Source: Altererythrobacter sp. ZODW24 (GTDB lineage: Bacteria > Pseudomonadota > Alphaproteobacteria > Sphingomonadales > Sphingomonadaceae). From it: DNA of 64,000 bases. The stretch is taken from positions 558,001 to 622,000 of the forward strand of contig NZ_CP031155.1 in the NCBI RefSeq assembly GCF_003344885.1. The letters are read 5' to 3'. This document shows positions 26,728 through 34,812 of the stretch, one piece after another. Position 1 is the first letter of the stretch. The number at the start of each line of letters is the position of its first letter. A program made the translations under genes and the position numbers. Under the pieces are notes generated by a model that did no database searches, had not been told where the DNA came from, and worked only from the letters and a program-made list of their open reading frames with translations.

Positions 26728-27594
26728 TTACTCCACCAGGATAAGTTCGCCGGATGTGTATCCATCCGGAGTATCAAATAGTTTTACGATGCTTCCACCA
26801 AAGCCCTTGTTGACCTTGAGCAAGATATCTTCCTTGCGCCGTTCTAGCATCTCGATCTCCAGACCCATTAAACGATATTCGCCGGGCAAATTACCGTCAG
26901 CGCACATCGACGGCGGGGTTTCATCTGCGCAGACGCGGTACATTCCTTCGCGCCGCTTCTCTTTCCCGATGCGGAAGAAGAACTGCACCAAAGAGTCTGC
27001 TTCGCTGCCTTTCGCAAACGAACGGCCTCCATCCAGCGCAGTCTGGAAGTAGTTTCCGCGATCTAGGAAGCGCCCGTAGTGAAAAGACATATAAGGCGCG
27101 CCAATCATCGACTTCGGATCGGCTTCGGTCAACGAAACTTCCGCCAAAGCTTCGCGCTTGCCATCAAAATCGCCCGAGATTTCAAACCACCAGTAGCCTC
27201 CGCTACCTCTCGCGAACCACGAATCCGGTGTCAAATCGCCGTCGTCATCCACCAGACAAACGCGCTTTTTTGCGGACATGAATTTCTTGTTCGCAGACTT
27301 GGGAATATTGCAAACGGTGAAACGGTCTGCAGCAAGTTGGACCAGTTGCCCACCCTCGGGAAATAGGGCCTTACCATCTGCTGACTGGATCGCGTCATCG
27401 GCGACATATAACTTCTTCGGCCATAACCTAGTTTCGACCACGACCTCTGTCTTCTTGACCCAAACGGGCTCTACCATCGCTTCGGTTTCCCCGACAACCC
27501 AGTGCATTTCGAATTCCGGCTGCCTGTCTTTAGCCGCAGCCCCCCCGGAAAAGCCAAGCAAAATACTGGAGAAAATAACAATTATCGGTCTCAT
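26728..27594 (-). CDS. Secreted protein of unknown function
   Basis: 288 residues from ATG 27594, preceded by an AGAGG-like site. Signal peptide ending GGAAA (IIVIFSSILLGFSGGAAAK). The mature part has a C-terminal beta-rich look and several charged loops, with a cysteine pair at FTVCNI and RVCLVDDDGD and another at VCADE and MCADG that may form disulfides. No family recognised. It ends two bases before pntAb, so it is probably read through into the transhydrogenase genes. An open frame upstream to 27810 has no start with a ribosome site and looks like a shadow. Confidence 0.65.
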   Translation of the reverse strand: MRPIIVIFSSILLGFSGGAAAKDRQPEFEMHWVVGETEAMVEPVWVKKTEVVVETRLWPKKLYVADDAIQSADGKALFPEGGQLVQLAADRFTVCNIPKSANKKFMSAKKRVCLVDDDGDLTPDSWFARGSGGYWWFEISGDFDGKREALAEVSLTEADPKSMIGAPYMSFHYGRFLDRGNYFQTALDGGRSFAKGSEADSLVQFFFRIGKEKRREGMYRVCADETPPSMCADGNLPGEYRLMGLEIEMLERRKEDILLKVNKGFGGSIVKLFDTPDGYTSGELILVE

Positions 27595-27764
27595 TTGCTC
27601 GCCTCTTCCCAGAAAAATCTTCGCATCTTTGGCTCGTCGCACTGCATCGATGTTCTCTAATGCGAACACAAGCCTGCCAAGTTCGGTACCCCGCCGTATC
27701 AGAGCTGTATTGCAAGGTCGCGGGGCCAAGTCGAGAAGTTTGCTGCCCTCATCCCCGCTAACAG

Positions 27765-27801
27765 AAAAGGCGCGCAAACCAGCTTGGTCCGCGCGCCTTT
27801 C
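27765..27801 (-). terminator. Inverted repeat, probable terminator after the fasciclin gene
   Basis: GAAAAGGCGCGC and GCGCGCCTTTTC flank an inner ACCA/TGGT pair and a short loop. It lies just downstream of the fasciclin gene stop at 27821 on the minus strand and has T and A runs on both sides. It would partly separate the fasciclin unit from the following secreted-protein/pntAb/pntB unit. Confidence 0.75.
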
Positions 27802-27820
27802 AAAAGCCAAGCGTATAACC

Positions 27821-28390
27821 TTACATGGTGGGCAAAAGAACGCCGTCCGTTACATGCATTACGCCGTTGGACTGGCCAACATCAGCTCGGGTTACTGTGC
27901 CCATGCTGCCATTTTTGCCCATGATCATAACGTTTCCGCCCGAGATCGTGGCCGTCAGTTGCTCACCGGCGATGGTGTTGAGCATTGCCTTACCGCCGCC
28001 TGCCGCAATCTTCGCGCTCAAATCCTTCGCGCTCACTTTGCCGGCGACCACGTGGTAATACAGCACCTTCTGCAGCGCTTGCTTATTAGATGGCTGGAGC
28101 AGCATGTTCAGCGATGCCTCAGGCACAGCGGAAAACGCGCTGTCCGTTGGGGCGAACACTGTGAACGGACCCGGGCTGCTCAGCGTGCTGACCAGATCAG
28201 CCGCAATAACGGCCTTTTCCATCGTCGTGTGCGTAGCAGAAATCTGCACATTTTCGGCAATGGTGTTGTTCTTGGACATCATCGGTGCCGCGGCTGTCGA
28301 CGTGCCGCTGGACGGTACTACTGTCGAACAAGCGCCGAGTGCTAGCGCCGCTGATGCCGCCACAATTGCGCGCGAAAAAGTCTTACTCAT
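27821..28390 (-). CDS. Fasciclin-domain lipoprotein
   Basis: 189 residues from ATG 28390, with GGAGAGA about eight bases before it. Lipobox LALGAC, then a low-complexity serine/threonine/alanine linker. The fasciclin (FAS1) domain carries FTVFAPTDSAFSAVP and YHVVAGKVSAKDL, near-canonical H1 and H2 motifs, and ends IMGKNGSMGTVTRADV with HVTDGVLLP. FAS1 lipoproteins in bacteria are cell-surface adhesion or redox-related proteins of unclear role. It lies in the stretch separating the two pnt parts. Confidence 0.88.
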   Translation of the reverse strand: MSKTFSRAIVAASAALALGACSTVVPSSGTSTAAAPMMSKNNTIAENVQISATHTTMEKAVIAADLVSTLSSPGPFTVFAPTDSAFSAVPEASLNMLLQPSNKQALQKVLYYHVVAGKVSAKDLSAKIAAGGGKAMLNTIAGEQLTATISGGNVMIMGKNGSMGTVTRADVGQSNGVMHVTDGVLLPTM

Positions 28391-28486
28391 GGGTATTCTC
28401 TCCTCATAAACTTCACCGCAGATACGCTTCGCACCGCTAAACGGGCACAAGAAACTGCGAACAATCTTTTAGGCCGGTCAGACGCT

Positions 28487-28870
28487 CTATTTGCGCGTTG
28501 CCGTCCAAGGCAAGACAAATCCGCGTCCTTCACTCCAGCTTTGGCCGATCATTTTGTTTTCCACTAGACAAGCAGAGTGCTGATAGTTGCCGCTTCCGTC
28601 GCTAGTGCGGAAGGCGATACACTGGCGTCCCTGTGCCTTACCAAAGCGCCCGACCTCGATCAGGCTGCCGTAAAACGCACCGCTCACCGCGCCCTTGTCC
28701 GACACGACTAAAACCAATGGCTGGGTATAGGCCTCATCATCGAGCGATAGGCGCAAATCGACGGTCCATTCGCCATCAAGCGCCGACGCCTCTTCCGCCT
28801 GAGCAGGGATTACAGCGAGCGCAAGTGCGGCTGATGCAATGAGCATTTTTAGTGAGCTAACGACTGGCAT
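28487..28870 (-). CDS. Secreted protein of unknown function
   Basis: 127 residues from ATG 28870 with GGGAGA about nine bases upstream. A signal peptide of about 25 residues ends PAQAEE. The remaining 100 residues suggest a small beta-barrel or lipocalin-like fold, with a cysteine in GRQCIAFRTS and another in HSACLVE that could pair. No family could be named. It lies between the fasciclin gene and a lipoprotein gene, among genes of the envelope. Confidence 0.6.
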   Translation of the reverse strand: MPVVSSLKMLIASAALALAVIPAQAEEASALDGEWTVDLRLSLDDEAYTQPLVLVVSDKGAVSGAFYGSLIEVGRFGKAQGRQCIAFRTSDGSGNYQHSACLVENKMIGQSWSEGRGFVLPWTATRK

Positions 28871-28948
28871 GACAGGGTTCTCCCATTTGTATCAGCAGAA
28901 GATACGGAGCTTGTCCGCTAACGGACGCATAATGCCCGAATTCCGGAC

Positions 28949-29377
28949 TCAGGGAACTTGCGCCAATCGCTCCATATTATCGAGGTGAAAAGCCAGTTGC
29001 ATGGTCAGATTGCGTACCAACTCTTCCGTTTCGGGCGCGTCACTTTCCGGACAGGCCAAATCGACCAGCGTAAGCGGGTAAAGGTTGTCGGCTTCGACAA
29101 TCGCCAGATCAATCGCGAGGCTGGTGCCGCTTACGCTTGCCTTTAGTCGTTCGTAGCGCTGGATCGCAGGAGCCATGATTGCCATGGTTTCAGGAACGAC
29201 ACTGTGCGGGCAGCCCGGTGTGATAAGTTTCACCGCCTCAGCCGCGAATATGCGAAAGGCAGCGCCATCTTGCGCTTCTTTCATGCCGTAAGCCGGTGTC
29301 TGCGGGACCTCTTGTGCTTGGCCCATCGTCGTACAGCCGCCCAATGCAAGCGCCGCCGCTAGAATAATGAGCCTCAC
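28949..29377 (-). CDS. Small lipoprotein, unknown function
   Basis: 142 residues from GTG 29377, coupled to the pntAa stop by a GTGA overlap. The lipobox LALGGC gives a lipidated cysteine at about 15. The mature part is mostly helical and contains two further cysteines (PGCPHSV and LACPESD) that may pair. No family recognised. Coupling to pntAa argues for steady co-expression with the transhydrogenase. Confidence 0.65.
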   Translation of the reverse strand: MRLIILAAALALGGCTTMGQAQEVPQTPAYGMKEAQDGAAFRIFAAEAVKLITPGCPHSVVPETMAIMAPAIQRYERLKASVSGTSLAIDLAIVEADNLYPLTLVDLACPESDAPETEELVRNLTMQLAFHLDNMERLAQVP

Positions 29378-30495
29378 CCTTGGAGCCGCTCGTTAACGAC
29401 CTTGCCGCCTTGCGTCAGGCGCACGGCGTCACCGATTTCCTCGTCTAGCTCTACCTTGCCAGCTTCTTTGTCCCAAAAAGCGCTGAGGAAGTTGAACAGG
29501 TTGCGCGAGAATAGCGCTGAGGCATCCGCCGCGAGATGTCCCGCGGTGTTGGAATAGCCGACGATTTTCACACCGTGGCGCTCCACGACTTCATCCGGCT
29601 TGCTGCCTTCAACATTGCCGCCTTGCGCAACCGCGAGATCGAAGATCACACTGCCCGGCTTCATGCTGGCGATCTGTGCATCCGTGATCAGCACAGGCGC
29701 AGCGCGGCCCGGGATCAGCGCGGTTGTGATCACGATATCCTGCTTGGCGATATGGCTGGAGACGAGTTCTGCCTGCGCGGCCTTATATTCGTCGGACATT
29801 TCGGTGGCATAGCCGCCGCTGCCCTCGCCCTCGATACCCTCAACGCTTTCAACGAAGATCGCCTTTGCGCCGAGCGACTGGATTTGCTCTTTGGTGGCGG
29901 AACGGACATCGGTTGCCGAAACCTGCGCGCCTAAGCGCTTGGCCGTAGCAATCGCTTGCAATCCCGCAACACCGACACCCATGATAAAGGCGCGCGCAGC
30001 CGAAACTGTGCCAGCAGCCGTCATCATCATCGGGAATGCGCGGCCATAAATGTTCGCGGCAGTCAGCACTGCCTTATACCCGGCGAGGTTGGACTGGCTG
30101 GAAAGCACATCCATGCTTTGCGCCCGAGTGATGCGCGGCATGAATTCCATCGAGAGCGCTTCAAGGCCTGCCTTCGCATAAGCCTCCACGCGGCCTTTCT
30201 GCATGAACGGGTCAAACGTCGCGGCAACCATTGCGCCGGCATTCGCGCCCTTAAGCAAAGCAACATCGGGTGCCTGCACACCCAGCACAATATCTGCGCC
30301 CGCCACTACCTTGTCAGCCGCGCCTATTTCAGCGCCGGCATCCTTGTAGTCCGCATCGGCAATCGATGCGGCAACGCCCGCGCCCGACTCCACGGCAAGC
30401 GTTGCCCCCAGCGCAGCGAATTTCTTTACCGTTTCAGGCGTGATCGCAACGCGGCTTTCGCCAGCGGCTCGTTCCTTCAGGATCGCTATACGCAC
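29374..30495 (-). CDS. pntAa: NAD(P) transhydrogenase alpha subunit, NAD(H)-binding part
   Basis: 373 residues from a GTG at 30495, ten bases after the oxidase-subunit stop. This is soluble domain dI, related to alanine dehydrogenase: MRIAILKERAAGESRVAITPE at the start, the Rossmann segment VGVAGLQAIATAKRLGAQVSATD and the conserved RAAPVLIT loop. With PntAb and PntB it forms the proton-driven transhydrogenase. Its split from the other two genes by about 2.6 kb is unusual. Confidence 0.95.
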   Translation of the reverse strand: MRIAILKERAAGESRVAITPETVKKFAALGATLAVESGAGVAASIADADYKDAGAEIGAADKVVAGADIVLGVQAPDVALLKGANAGAMVAATFDPFMQKGRVEAYAKAGLEALSMEFMPRITRAQSMDVLSSQSNLAGYKAVLTAANIYGRAFPMMMTAAGTVSAARAFIMGVGVAGLQAIATAKRLGAQVSATDVRSATKEQIQSLGAKAIFVESVEGIEGEGSGGYATEMSDEYKAAQAELVSSHIAKQDIVITTALIPGRAAPVLITDAQIASMKPGSVIFDLAVAQGGNVEGSKPDEVVERHGVKIVGYSNTAGHLAADASALFSRNLFNFLSAFWDKEAGKVELDEEIGDAVRLTQGGKVVNERLQG

Positions 30496-30505
30496 GCCCG
30501 GCGGA

Positions 30506-30625
30506 TCAGTCTGCGATCAGCAGGACAACGACGAATGCGATCACCGCGATCAGCGGCACCGACCATTTCAGCGTGTCGATGAAAGAACCGTATGTGCGCT
30601 CGGCCGACTTGAGATCCTTAACCAT
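30506..30625 (-). CDS. aa3-type cytochrome c oxidase subunit IV (39 residues)
   Basis: A 39-residue protein too short for common gene finders. Its sequence (ERTYGSFIDTLKWSVPLIAV, then a hydrophobic helix) fits the single-helix bacterial aa3 oxidase subunit IV family, with a short cytoplasmic N terminus and one membrane helix at about 21-38. It starts at 30625 and ends ten bases before the pntAa GTG. The main oxidase genes are not in the window. It heads the transhydrogenase transcript. Confidence 0.78.
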   Translation of the reverse strand: MVKDLKSAERTYGSFIDTLKWSVPLIAVIAFVVVLLIAD

Positions 30626-30711
30626 GTGAAACCTGTCCCTGTAAAATATTCAAATATCCCTTGGCCAACCTTCTATCGACCTGCAGCCCGATGCTCAAGA
30701 CTTACCATCAG

Positions 30712-30735
30712 CTTAAACAGGCTGGCAGGTTTAAG
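30712..30735. promoter_or_regulatory. Perfect 7-bp dyad, possible operator
   Basis: CTTAAAC (30712-30718) and GTTTAAG (30729-30735) flank a ten-base spacer. It lies in the divergent gap between the oxidase/pnt transcript and the NtrC-like regulator, about 70 bases before the latter's ATG. The spacing, one helical turn between half-site centres plus a half, fits a dimeric repressor or the regulator itself. Confidence 0.45.
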
Positions 30736-30806
30736 AGGACCTTTACACGTTGGCGCTAACGCAAGGCCGGTACCGAAATGGTTCGGTTGGGGAGTGCACG
30801 GCGCAG

Positions 30807-32225
30807 ATGTCTGAGCCTGAAGAACGCCTGTTGATGCTGATCGATGATGAACCGGCCCAAAGCCGGCTTATCACGGCGCTCGCTGCGCGTGAGGGTTGGC
30901 GGACGCTGGTTGTGCAAGATGCTGAGACCGCAATCGCCACGCTCGGCACCCGTCAGGGTATGCAATGCGCCGCGATCATTCTCGACCAATGGGTGCCCGG
31001 CGATGATGCCTGCACACTGATTTCCGAACTCAAGACCCGCCGTCCCGCAATGCCCATCCTGATGCTGACCACCAGCGCCAGCCCGATGTTGGCCGTGGAC
31101 GCGATGCGCGCGGGGGCCACAGATTACCTCGTCAAACCGGTCGCACCCGACCGTCTTATGCGCGCTCTGCGCAGCGCAACCAAGCGTGAGGCACCCAAAG
31201 ACGAACTCCAACCGCTGACGGAGAAAATGCCGGCGGTACTCGATTTTGATGCGATGATCGGCAATGCGCCGAGCTTCCGTTCAGCCCTCGCCCGCGCGGC
31301 CAAGGCGGCTCGCGGCCATGGCACTGTTCTGATCGAAGGCGAAAACGGCACGGGCAAGGAAATGCTGGTTCGCGCCATGCATGCCGCCAGCCCGCGTTCG
31401 AAAACACCGCTGCGGATCGTCAATATTGCCGGTGTTCAGGGCAGTTCGGTCGAATCAGTTCTCTTCGGCCATGAGAAAGGCGCGTTCCCCGGCGCATTCG
31501 ACCGCCAGATTGGCGCTTTGCAACATTGCGATGGCGGCACGTTGGTATTGGACGAAGTCGACCGCCTGACTGCTGACGTGCAGGAACGCCTCGTCGAAGC
31601 CGTTACCGAAGGCATGGTTCGCCCAATTGGCGCGGCCCACAGCTTCCGCGTTGATGTGCGCATCATTGCCGCAAGCAATCTACCACTGGGTGATCTCGCC
31701 GAAGCTGGGCATTTCCGCAAAGATTTACTCGAGGCGATGTCGAGCACTACGATCCTGCTGCCGCCTTTGCGCGAACGGCAGGGCGACATTCCCGCCCTCG
31801 CCCGCCATTTCCTCGCCCGTATCGGCGACCAGCCGGGTCTGCGCCCGCTTTCGATTACCGACAGCGCGCTGTCGCTGCTCGCCGCATTCGATTGGCCGGG
31901 CAATGTCCGCCAATTGCAAGCGGTGCTGTTCCGCGCGGCTGTATTCTGCGACGGCGATGCGCTGACCGCCCAAGATTTTCCGCAGCTTTCCGAGCTGATT
32001 GGCGAATTTGAAGACGTCATCGACCACAACCAGGACGGTGTCGGTATCCAGCTCTACACAGAAGACGGAAACTTGCGCCCGCTCGATGATATCGAAGCCG
32101 ACGTGATCCGCCTTGCCATCGGCCATTACCGTGGCCGCATGACCGAAGTTGCCCGCCGTCTCGGCATTGGGCGCTCCACTCTTTACCGCAAGCTAGGCGA
32201 TCTGGGCATCGACAACGCCGCTTAA
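30807..32225 (+). CDS. NtrC-like response regulator with altered GAFTGA loop
   Basis: 472 residues from ATG 30807; a TTG at 30750 with GAGGA upstream is an alternative. The receiver has acid pair D13/D14, phosphate-acceptor Asp at 60 and Lys at 110 (YLVKP). The AAA+ domain has Walker A GENGTGKE (about 178-185) and Walker B VLDEVD (about 248-252). The loop that grips sigma-54 reads GAFPGA at 225-230, not GAFTGA. A Fis-like helix-turn-helix is at about 445-465. I infer a regulator that may not work with sigma-54. No sensor kinase is adjacent. Confidence 0.85.
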   Translation: MSEPEERLLMLIDDEPAQSRLITALAAREGWRTLVVQDAETAIATLGTRQGMQCAAIILDQWVPGDDACTLISELKTRRPAMPILMLTTSASPMLAVDAMRAGATDYLVKPVAPDRLMRALRSATKREAPKDELQPLTEKMPAVLDFDAMIGNAPSFRSALARAAKAARGHGTVLIEGENGTGKEMLVRAMHAASPRSKTPLRIVNIAGVQGSSVESVLFGHEKGAFPGAFDRQIGALQHCDGGTLVLDEVDRLTADVQERLVEAVTEGMVRPIGAAHSFRVDVRIIAASNLPLGDLAEAGHFRKDLLEAMSSTTILLPPLRERQGDIPALARHFLARIGDQPGLRPLSITDSALSLLAAFDWPGNVRQLQAVLFRAAVFCDGDALTAQDFPQLSELIGEFEDVIDHNQDGVGIQLYTEDGNLRPLDDIEADVIRLAIGHYRGRMTEVARRLGIGRSTLYRKLGDLGIDNAA

Positions 32226-32243
32226 GCGCATTAGCGGCGGAGT

Positions 32244-33011
32244 ATGACAGATACTCCATTCTCAGACTTTTCCGGCAAGACTGCGCTCGTAACCGGCGCA
32301 GCATCAGGCATTGGCGCAGGCGTCGCCCGCTGGCTGGACGCGCACGGCATTGGCAAGCTGGTGCTTGTTGATCTGGACGGAGACGGCCTCAACGCCCTCA
32401 AACTTAATTGCGAGACCGAACACCACATCGGCAGTGTCGCTGACGAAGCGCTATGGGCAAAGGTCGAAGCATCGCTCCCCAATCTCGACTATTGCGTGGT
32501 GAACGCAGGCATCGGCGGCAGCGGCGAGATTGCTGACCTGTCTCTAGAAGAATGGCGCCGCGTGACCTCGGTCAATCTGGACGGAGCGTTCCTGACACTG
32601 GGCGCTGGCATCCGCGCGATGAAGAAATCCGGCGGCGGCAGCGCGGTCGTTGTCGCCTCGGTCACCGGCATCAAGCCCATCCCCGGTATCGGCCCTTACG
32701 GAGTGGCCAAAGCAGGCGTCGCCCATATGGCGCGCATCGCCGCAGCTGAAAACGCTGCACACGGCATCCGCGTAAATGCCGTCGCGCCGGGCGGCGTGGA
32801 CACGGCAATCTGGGAAAGCGGCGAACAATTCCGCGAAGCCGTCGCCGCGCATGGCCGCGAAGCCGCGCTAAAAGGAATGGCCGCCACCACCCCGCGCGGA
32901 CAGTTCGCCACGGCGGACGAACTGGCTGGCGAAATCGGCTTCCTGCTAAGCGATATGGCAGCGAACATTACTGGGACTGTGCTGGTGACCGATGGCGGGT
33001 TTAGTTTTTAG
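32244..33011 (+). CDS. Short-chain dehydrogenase/reductase
   Basis: 255 residues, classical SDR. The cofactor loop is TGAASGIG at about 18-25, the aspartate after the second strand (VDLDGDG) suggests NAD(H), and NAGIGG at 87-92 is the NNAG-like motif. The catalytic triad is Ser139, Tyr152 and Lys156 (GPYGVAKAG). The C terminus ends GTVLVTDGGFSF, usual in this family. Substrate unknown. It starts 18 bases after the regulator stop and may be co-transcribed. Confidence 0.9.
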   Translation: MTDTPFSDFSGKTALVTGAASGIGAGVARWLDAHGIGKLVLVDLDGDGLNALKLNCETEHHIGSVADEALWAKVEASLPNLDYCVVNAGIGGSGEIADLSLEEWRRVTSVNLDGAFLTLGAGIRAMKKSGGGSAVVVASVTGIKPIPGIGPYGVAKAGVAHMARIAAAENAAHGIRVNAVAPGGVDTAIWESGEQFREAVAAHGREAALKGMAATTPRGQFATADELAGEIGFLLSDMAANITGTVLVTDGGFSF

Positions 33012-33032
33012 TCGAGGCGCTCAACGAGCCAA

Positions 33033-33407
33033 CTAAAGGGTCGCACGCAATGCGTAAGCTGGCTCAAGGTCAGCTATCGACACGTCGGCGCTGCTGGCAA
33101 ACGCTTCCTCAATGGTCTTGAGCAAACGTTCGGCGGCATCTCTTCGTTGTGGGCCAGTTCGTCGCCCATTTTTCACAAGTTCATCAACGACCTTTTGCAT
33201 CGCAGACGCGTGAACTGGTGCACATCGAATAAGAGCTCGGCGTGCCGCCTCAATGCCTTCTCCGTCTGGTTCTTGAGAGATCACTTTTTCGAAATTGACA
33301 TGCAAGCAGTAGCCGTAGTGGTCGAGCCACTCGACAGCCATTTGCGGGTTCTCTCGCGGATGAAGTTCCTGAGGTGAGGCGGTAAGAAGCAGCAATTCCA
33401 GTATCAT
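33033..33407 (-). CDS. Small protein of unknown function
   Basis: 124 residues from ATG 33407, with only a weak ribosome site. The N-terminal 10 residues are hydrophobic (ILELLLLTAS), but a full signal peptide is doubtful. A helical, charged middle follows, with two cysteines (YGYCLHV, IRCAPVH). I recognise no family. It is convergent with the SDR gene and lies 90 bases from folP. Base use is slightly more AT-rich than its neighbours, which may indicate acquisition or low expression. Confidence 0.5.
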   Translation of the reverse strand: MILELLLLTASPQELHPRENPQMAVEWLDHYGYCLHVNFEKVISQEPDGEGIEAARRALIRCAPVHASAMQKVVDELVKNGRRTGPQRRDAAERLLKTIEEAFASSADVSIADLEPAYALRATL

Positions 33408-33497
33408 AGCTCATCCAACTTCCTACATCTTGAACGACAATGTTAGGCCGCAACTGATGAACAATCTCGTAAGTTTACGGAATTGAGAGCATCCTCG

Positions 33498-34610
33498 TCA
33501 GTCAGCCATCTCACTAAAGTCCGTTAGCGCCGCATCCCTTAGCCCGCGCCATACGTTACGCGCCTGAACCGTCGCGGCGACGTCGTGCACTCTCAGCATT
33601 TGCACGCCTGCATCCATGCCCGCCACTGCCAGCGCGAGCGAGCCGCCGAGGCGATCTTCTATTGCAGCTTCGTTCGACAGCGCGCCGATCATGCGTTTGC
33701 GGCTGGCACCGAGCAGCAGCGGTTGGCCCAGCGCGTGAAACAACGGCAGCGCATTGAGCAGTGCCAAATTATCCGCCAGCGATTTGCCGAAACCGATGCC
33801 GACGTCGAGCAGGATATTTTCGCGCGCGATACCGGCGGCGATGGCGGCATCGCGGCGGGCCTTTAGCCAGTCGAACACGTCGAGCACCACATTGGCATAT
33901 TCGCCGCCTGCGTGGAGCGCCTCACCCTCCCCCGGCGCATGCATCAGCACCACCGGCACACCGGCGCGGGCGACGATCTCCAGACTGCGCGGATCGTGGC
34001 GCAGCGCGGAGACATCGTTGATCATATGCGCGCCAGCCTCCAGCGCAGCCTCCATCACTGCCGGGCGGCGCGTATCGATGCTGATCGCTGCGTCCATCGT
34101 GGCGCAATATTCGGTGGCAGGTTTGACCCGCTCGATCTCGTCGCCTTCCCACACCGCCGCCGCGCCGGGTCGCGTGCTTTCGCCGCCAATATCGACCAGC
34201 GCCGCGCCCGCCTCCAGCATCGCTGCGGCGTGGGCTTGCCCGACTTCTGGATCGTCCAGAAAAGCGCCGCCATCCGAAAAACTATCAGGCGTTACGTTCA
34301 GAATGCCCATAATCTGCGGTTGGTCGAGCCGGATAGTCCGCTCACCTAATTGCAGCGGAGGATGTGCAAAGCGTAGGGCGGTCCACTGCTTCTCACCCTC
34401 GGCCGCGGCATCATCGGGCAATCTAGCCAGCGCGTTAGCGATCCCAGATGGTGAAACCACCTCGCGCTGGGTGACCGCACCATCGCGGCGCATCATCACA
34501 GCAAAGCGGCTGGCATAGACCATCCCGCCGGCCAGCCGGACAGCCTCGCCCTCTTCGCTCTGTGGGCTGGGCGCGAAGCTGATCGGGCGGATATAGATTT
34601 GGTCTGGCAT
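33498..34610 (-). CDS. folP: Dihydropteroate synthase
   Basis: 370 residues from ATG 34610, with GAGGG five bases before it. It condenses p-aminobenzoate with dihydropterin pyrophosphate in folate synthesis and is the target of sulfonamides. Motifs: GILNVTPDSFSDGG, GGESTRPGA, INDVSALRHD, LLDVGIGFGKS and GASRKRMIG. An N-terminal extension of about 95 residues precedes the TIM barrel, a feature seen in several alphaproteobacteria. A palindromic repeat begins ten bases upstream of the start. Confidence 0.95.
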   Translation of the reverse strand: MPDQIYIRPISFAPSPQSEEGEAVRLAGGMVYASRFAVMMRRDGAVTQREVVSPSGIANALARLPDDAAAEGEKQWTALRFAHPPLQLGERTIRLDQPQIMGILNVTPDSFSDGGAFLDDPEVGQAHAAAMLEAGAALVDIGGESTRPGAAAVWEGDEIERVKPATEYCATMDAAISIDTRRPAVMEAALEAGAHMINDVSALRHDPRSLEIVARAGVPVVLMHAPGEGEALHAGGEYANVVLDVFDWLKARRDAAIAAGIARENILLDVGIGFGKSLADNLALLNALPLFHALGQPLLLGASRKRMIGALSNEAAIEDRLGGSLALAVAGMDAGVQMLRVHDVAATVQARNVWRGLRDAALTDFSEMAD

Positions 34611-34620
34611 CAAACCCTCA

Positions 34621-34709
34621 TTCGTCATTGCAAGCGTAGCGAAGCAATCCAGTGTGGGTGCGCGCTAGCTCTGGATTGCCGCGTCGCTCCGCTCCTCGCA
34701 ATAACGAAG
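34621..34709. repeat. Palindromic REP-like element
   Basis: Two arms face each other: TTCGTCATTGCAAGCGTAGC...CAATCCAG (34621-34652) and CTGGATTG...AACGAAG (34671-34709). Near the centre CAATCCAG/CTGGATTG is perfect; the rest pairs imperfectly. Elements of this kind are dispersed in intergenic regions of Sphingomonadales and often form stable hairpins. It lies between folP and the terminator of the outer-membrane protein gene. Only one copy is in the window. Confidence 0.7.
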
Positions 34710-34759
34710 TGTTAGCAATCCCCCGTTGCTCCTGATTTTCTGTCTCTCAGACACATGAA

Positions 34760-34784
34760 AAGGGCGGCACAAATGCGCCGCCCT
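34760..34784 (-). terminator. Terminator of the outer-membrane protein gene
   Basis: AAGGGCGGC (34760-34768) pairs with GCCGCCCTT (34776-34784), and a T-rich run follows on the minus strand. It lies about 28 bases downstream of the outer-membrane protein stop at 34813. Confidence 0.85.
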
Positions 34785-34812
34785 TCCCGTTATTCAGTTC
34801 ACAAAATTGCGA

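Noticed and set aside
27595-27810. Upstream extension of the 26728 secreted protein
   Set aside because: The signal peptide begins at the ATG at 27594, and the extension crosses the probable terminator of the fasciclin gene.
30626-30806. A sigma-54 promoter for the NtrC-like regulator
   Set aside because: TGGCAGGTTTAAG resembles only half of the -24/-12 pattern, and the -12 GC is absent.
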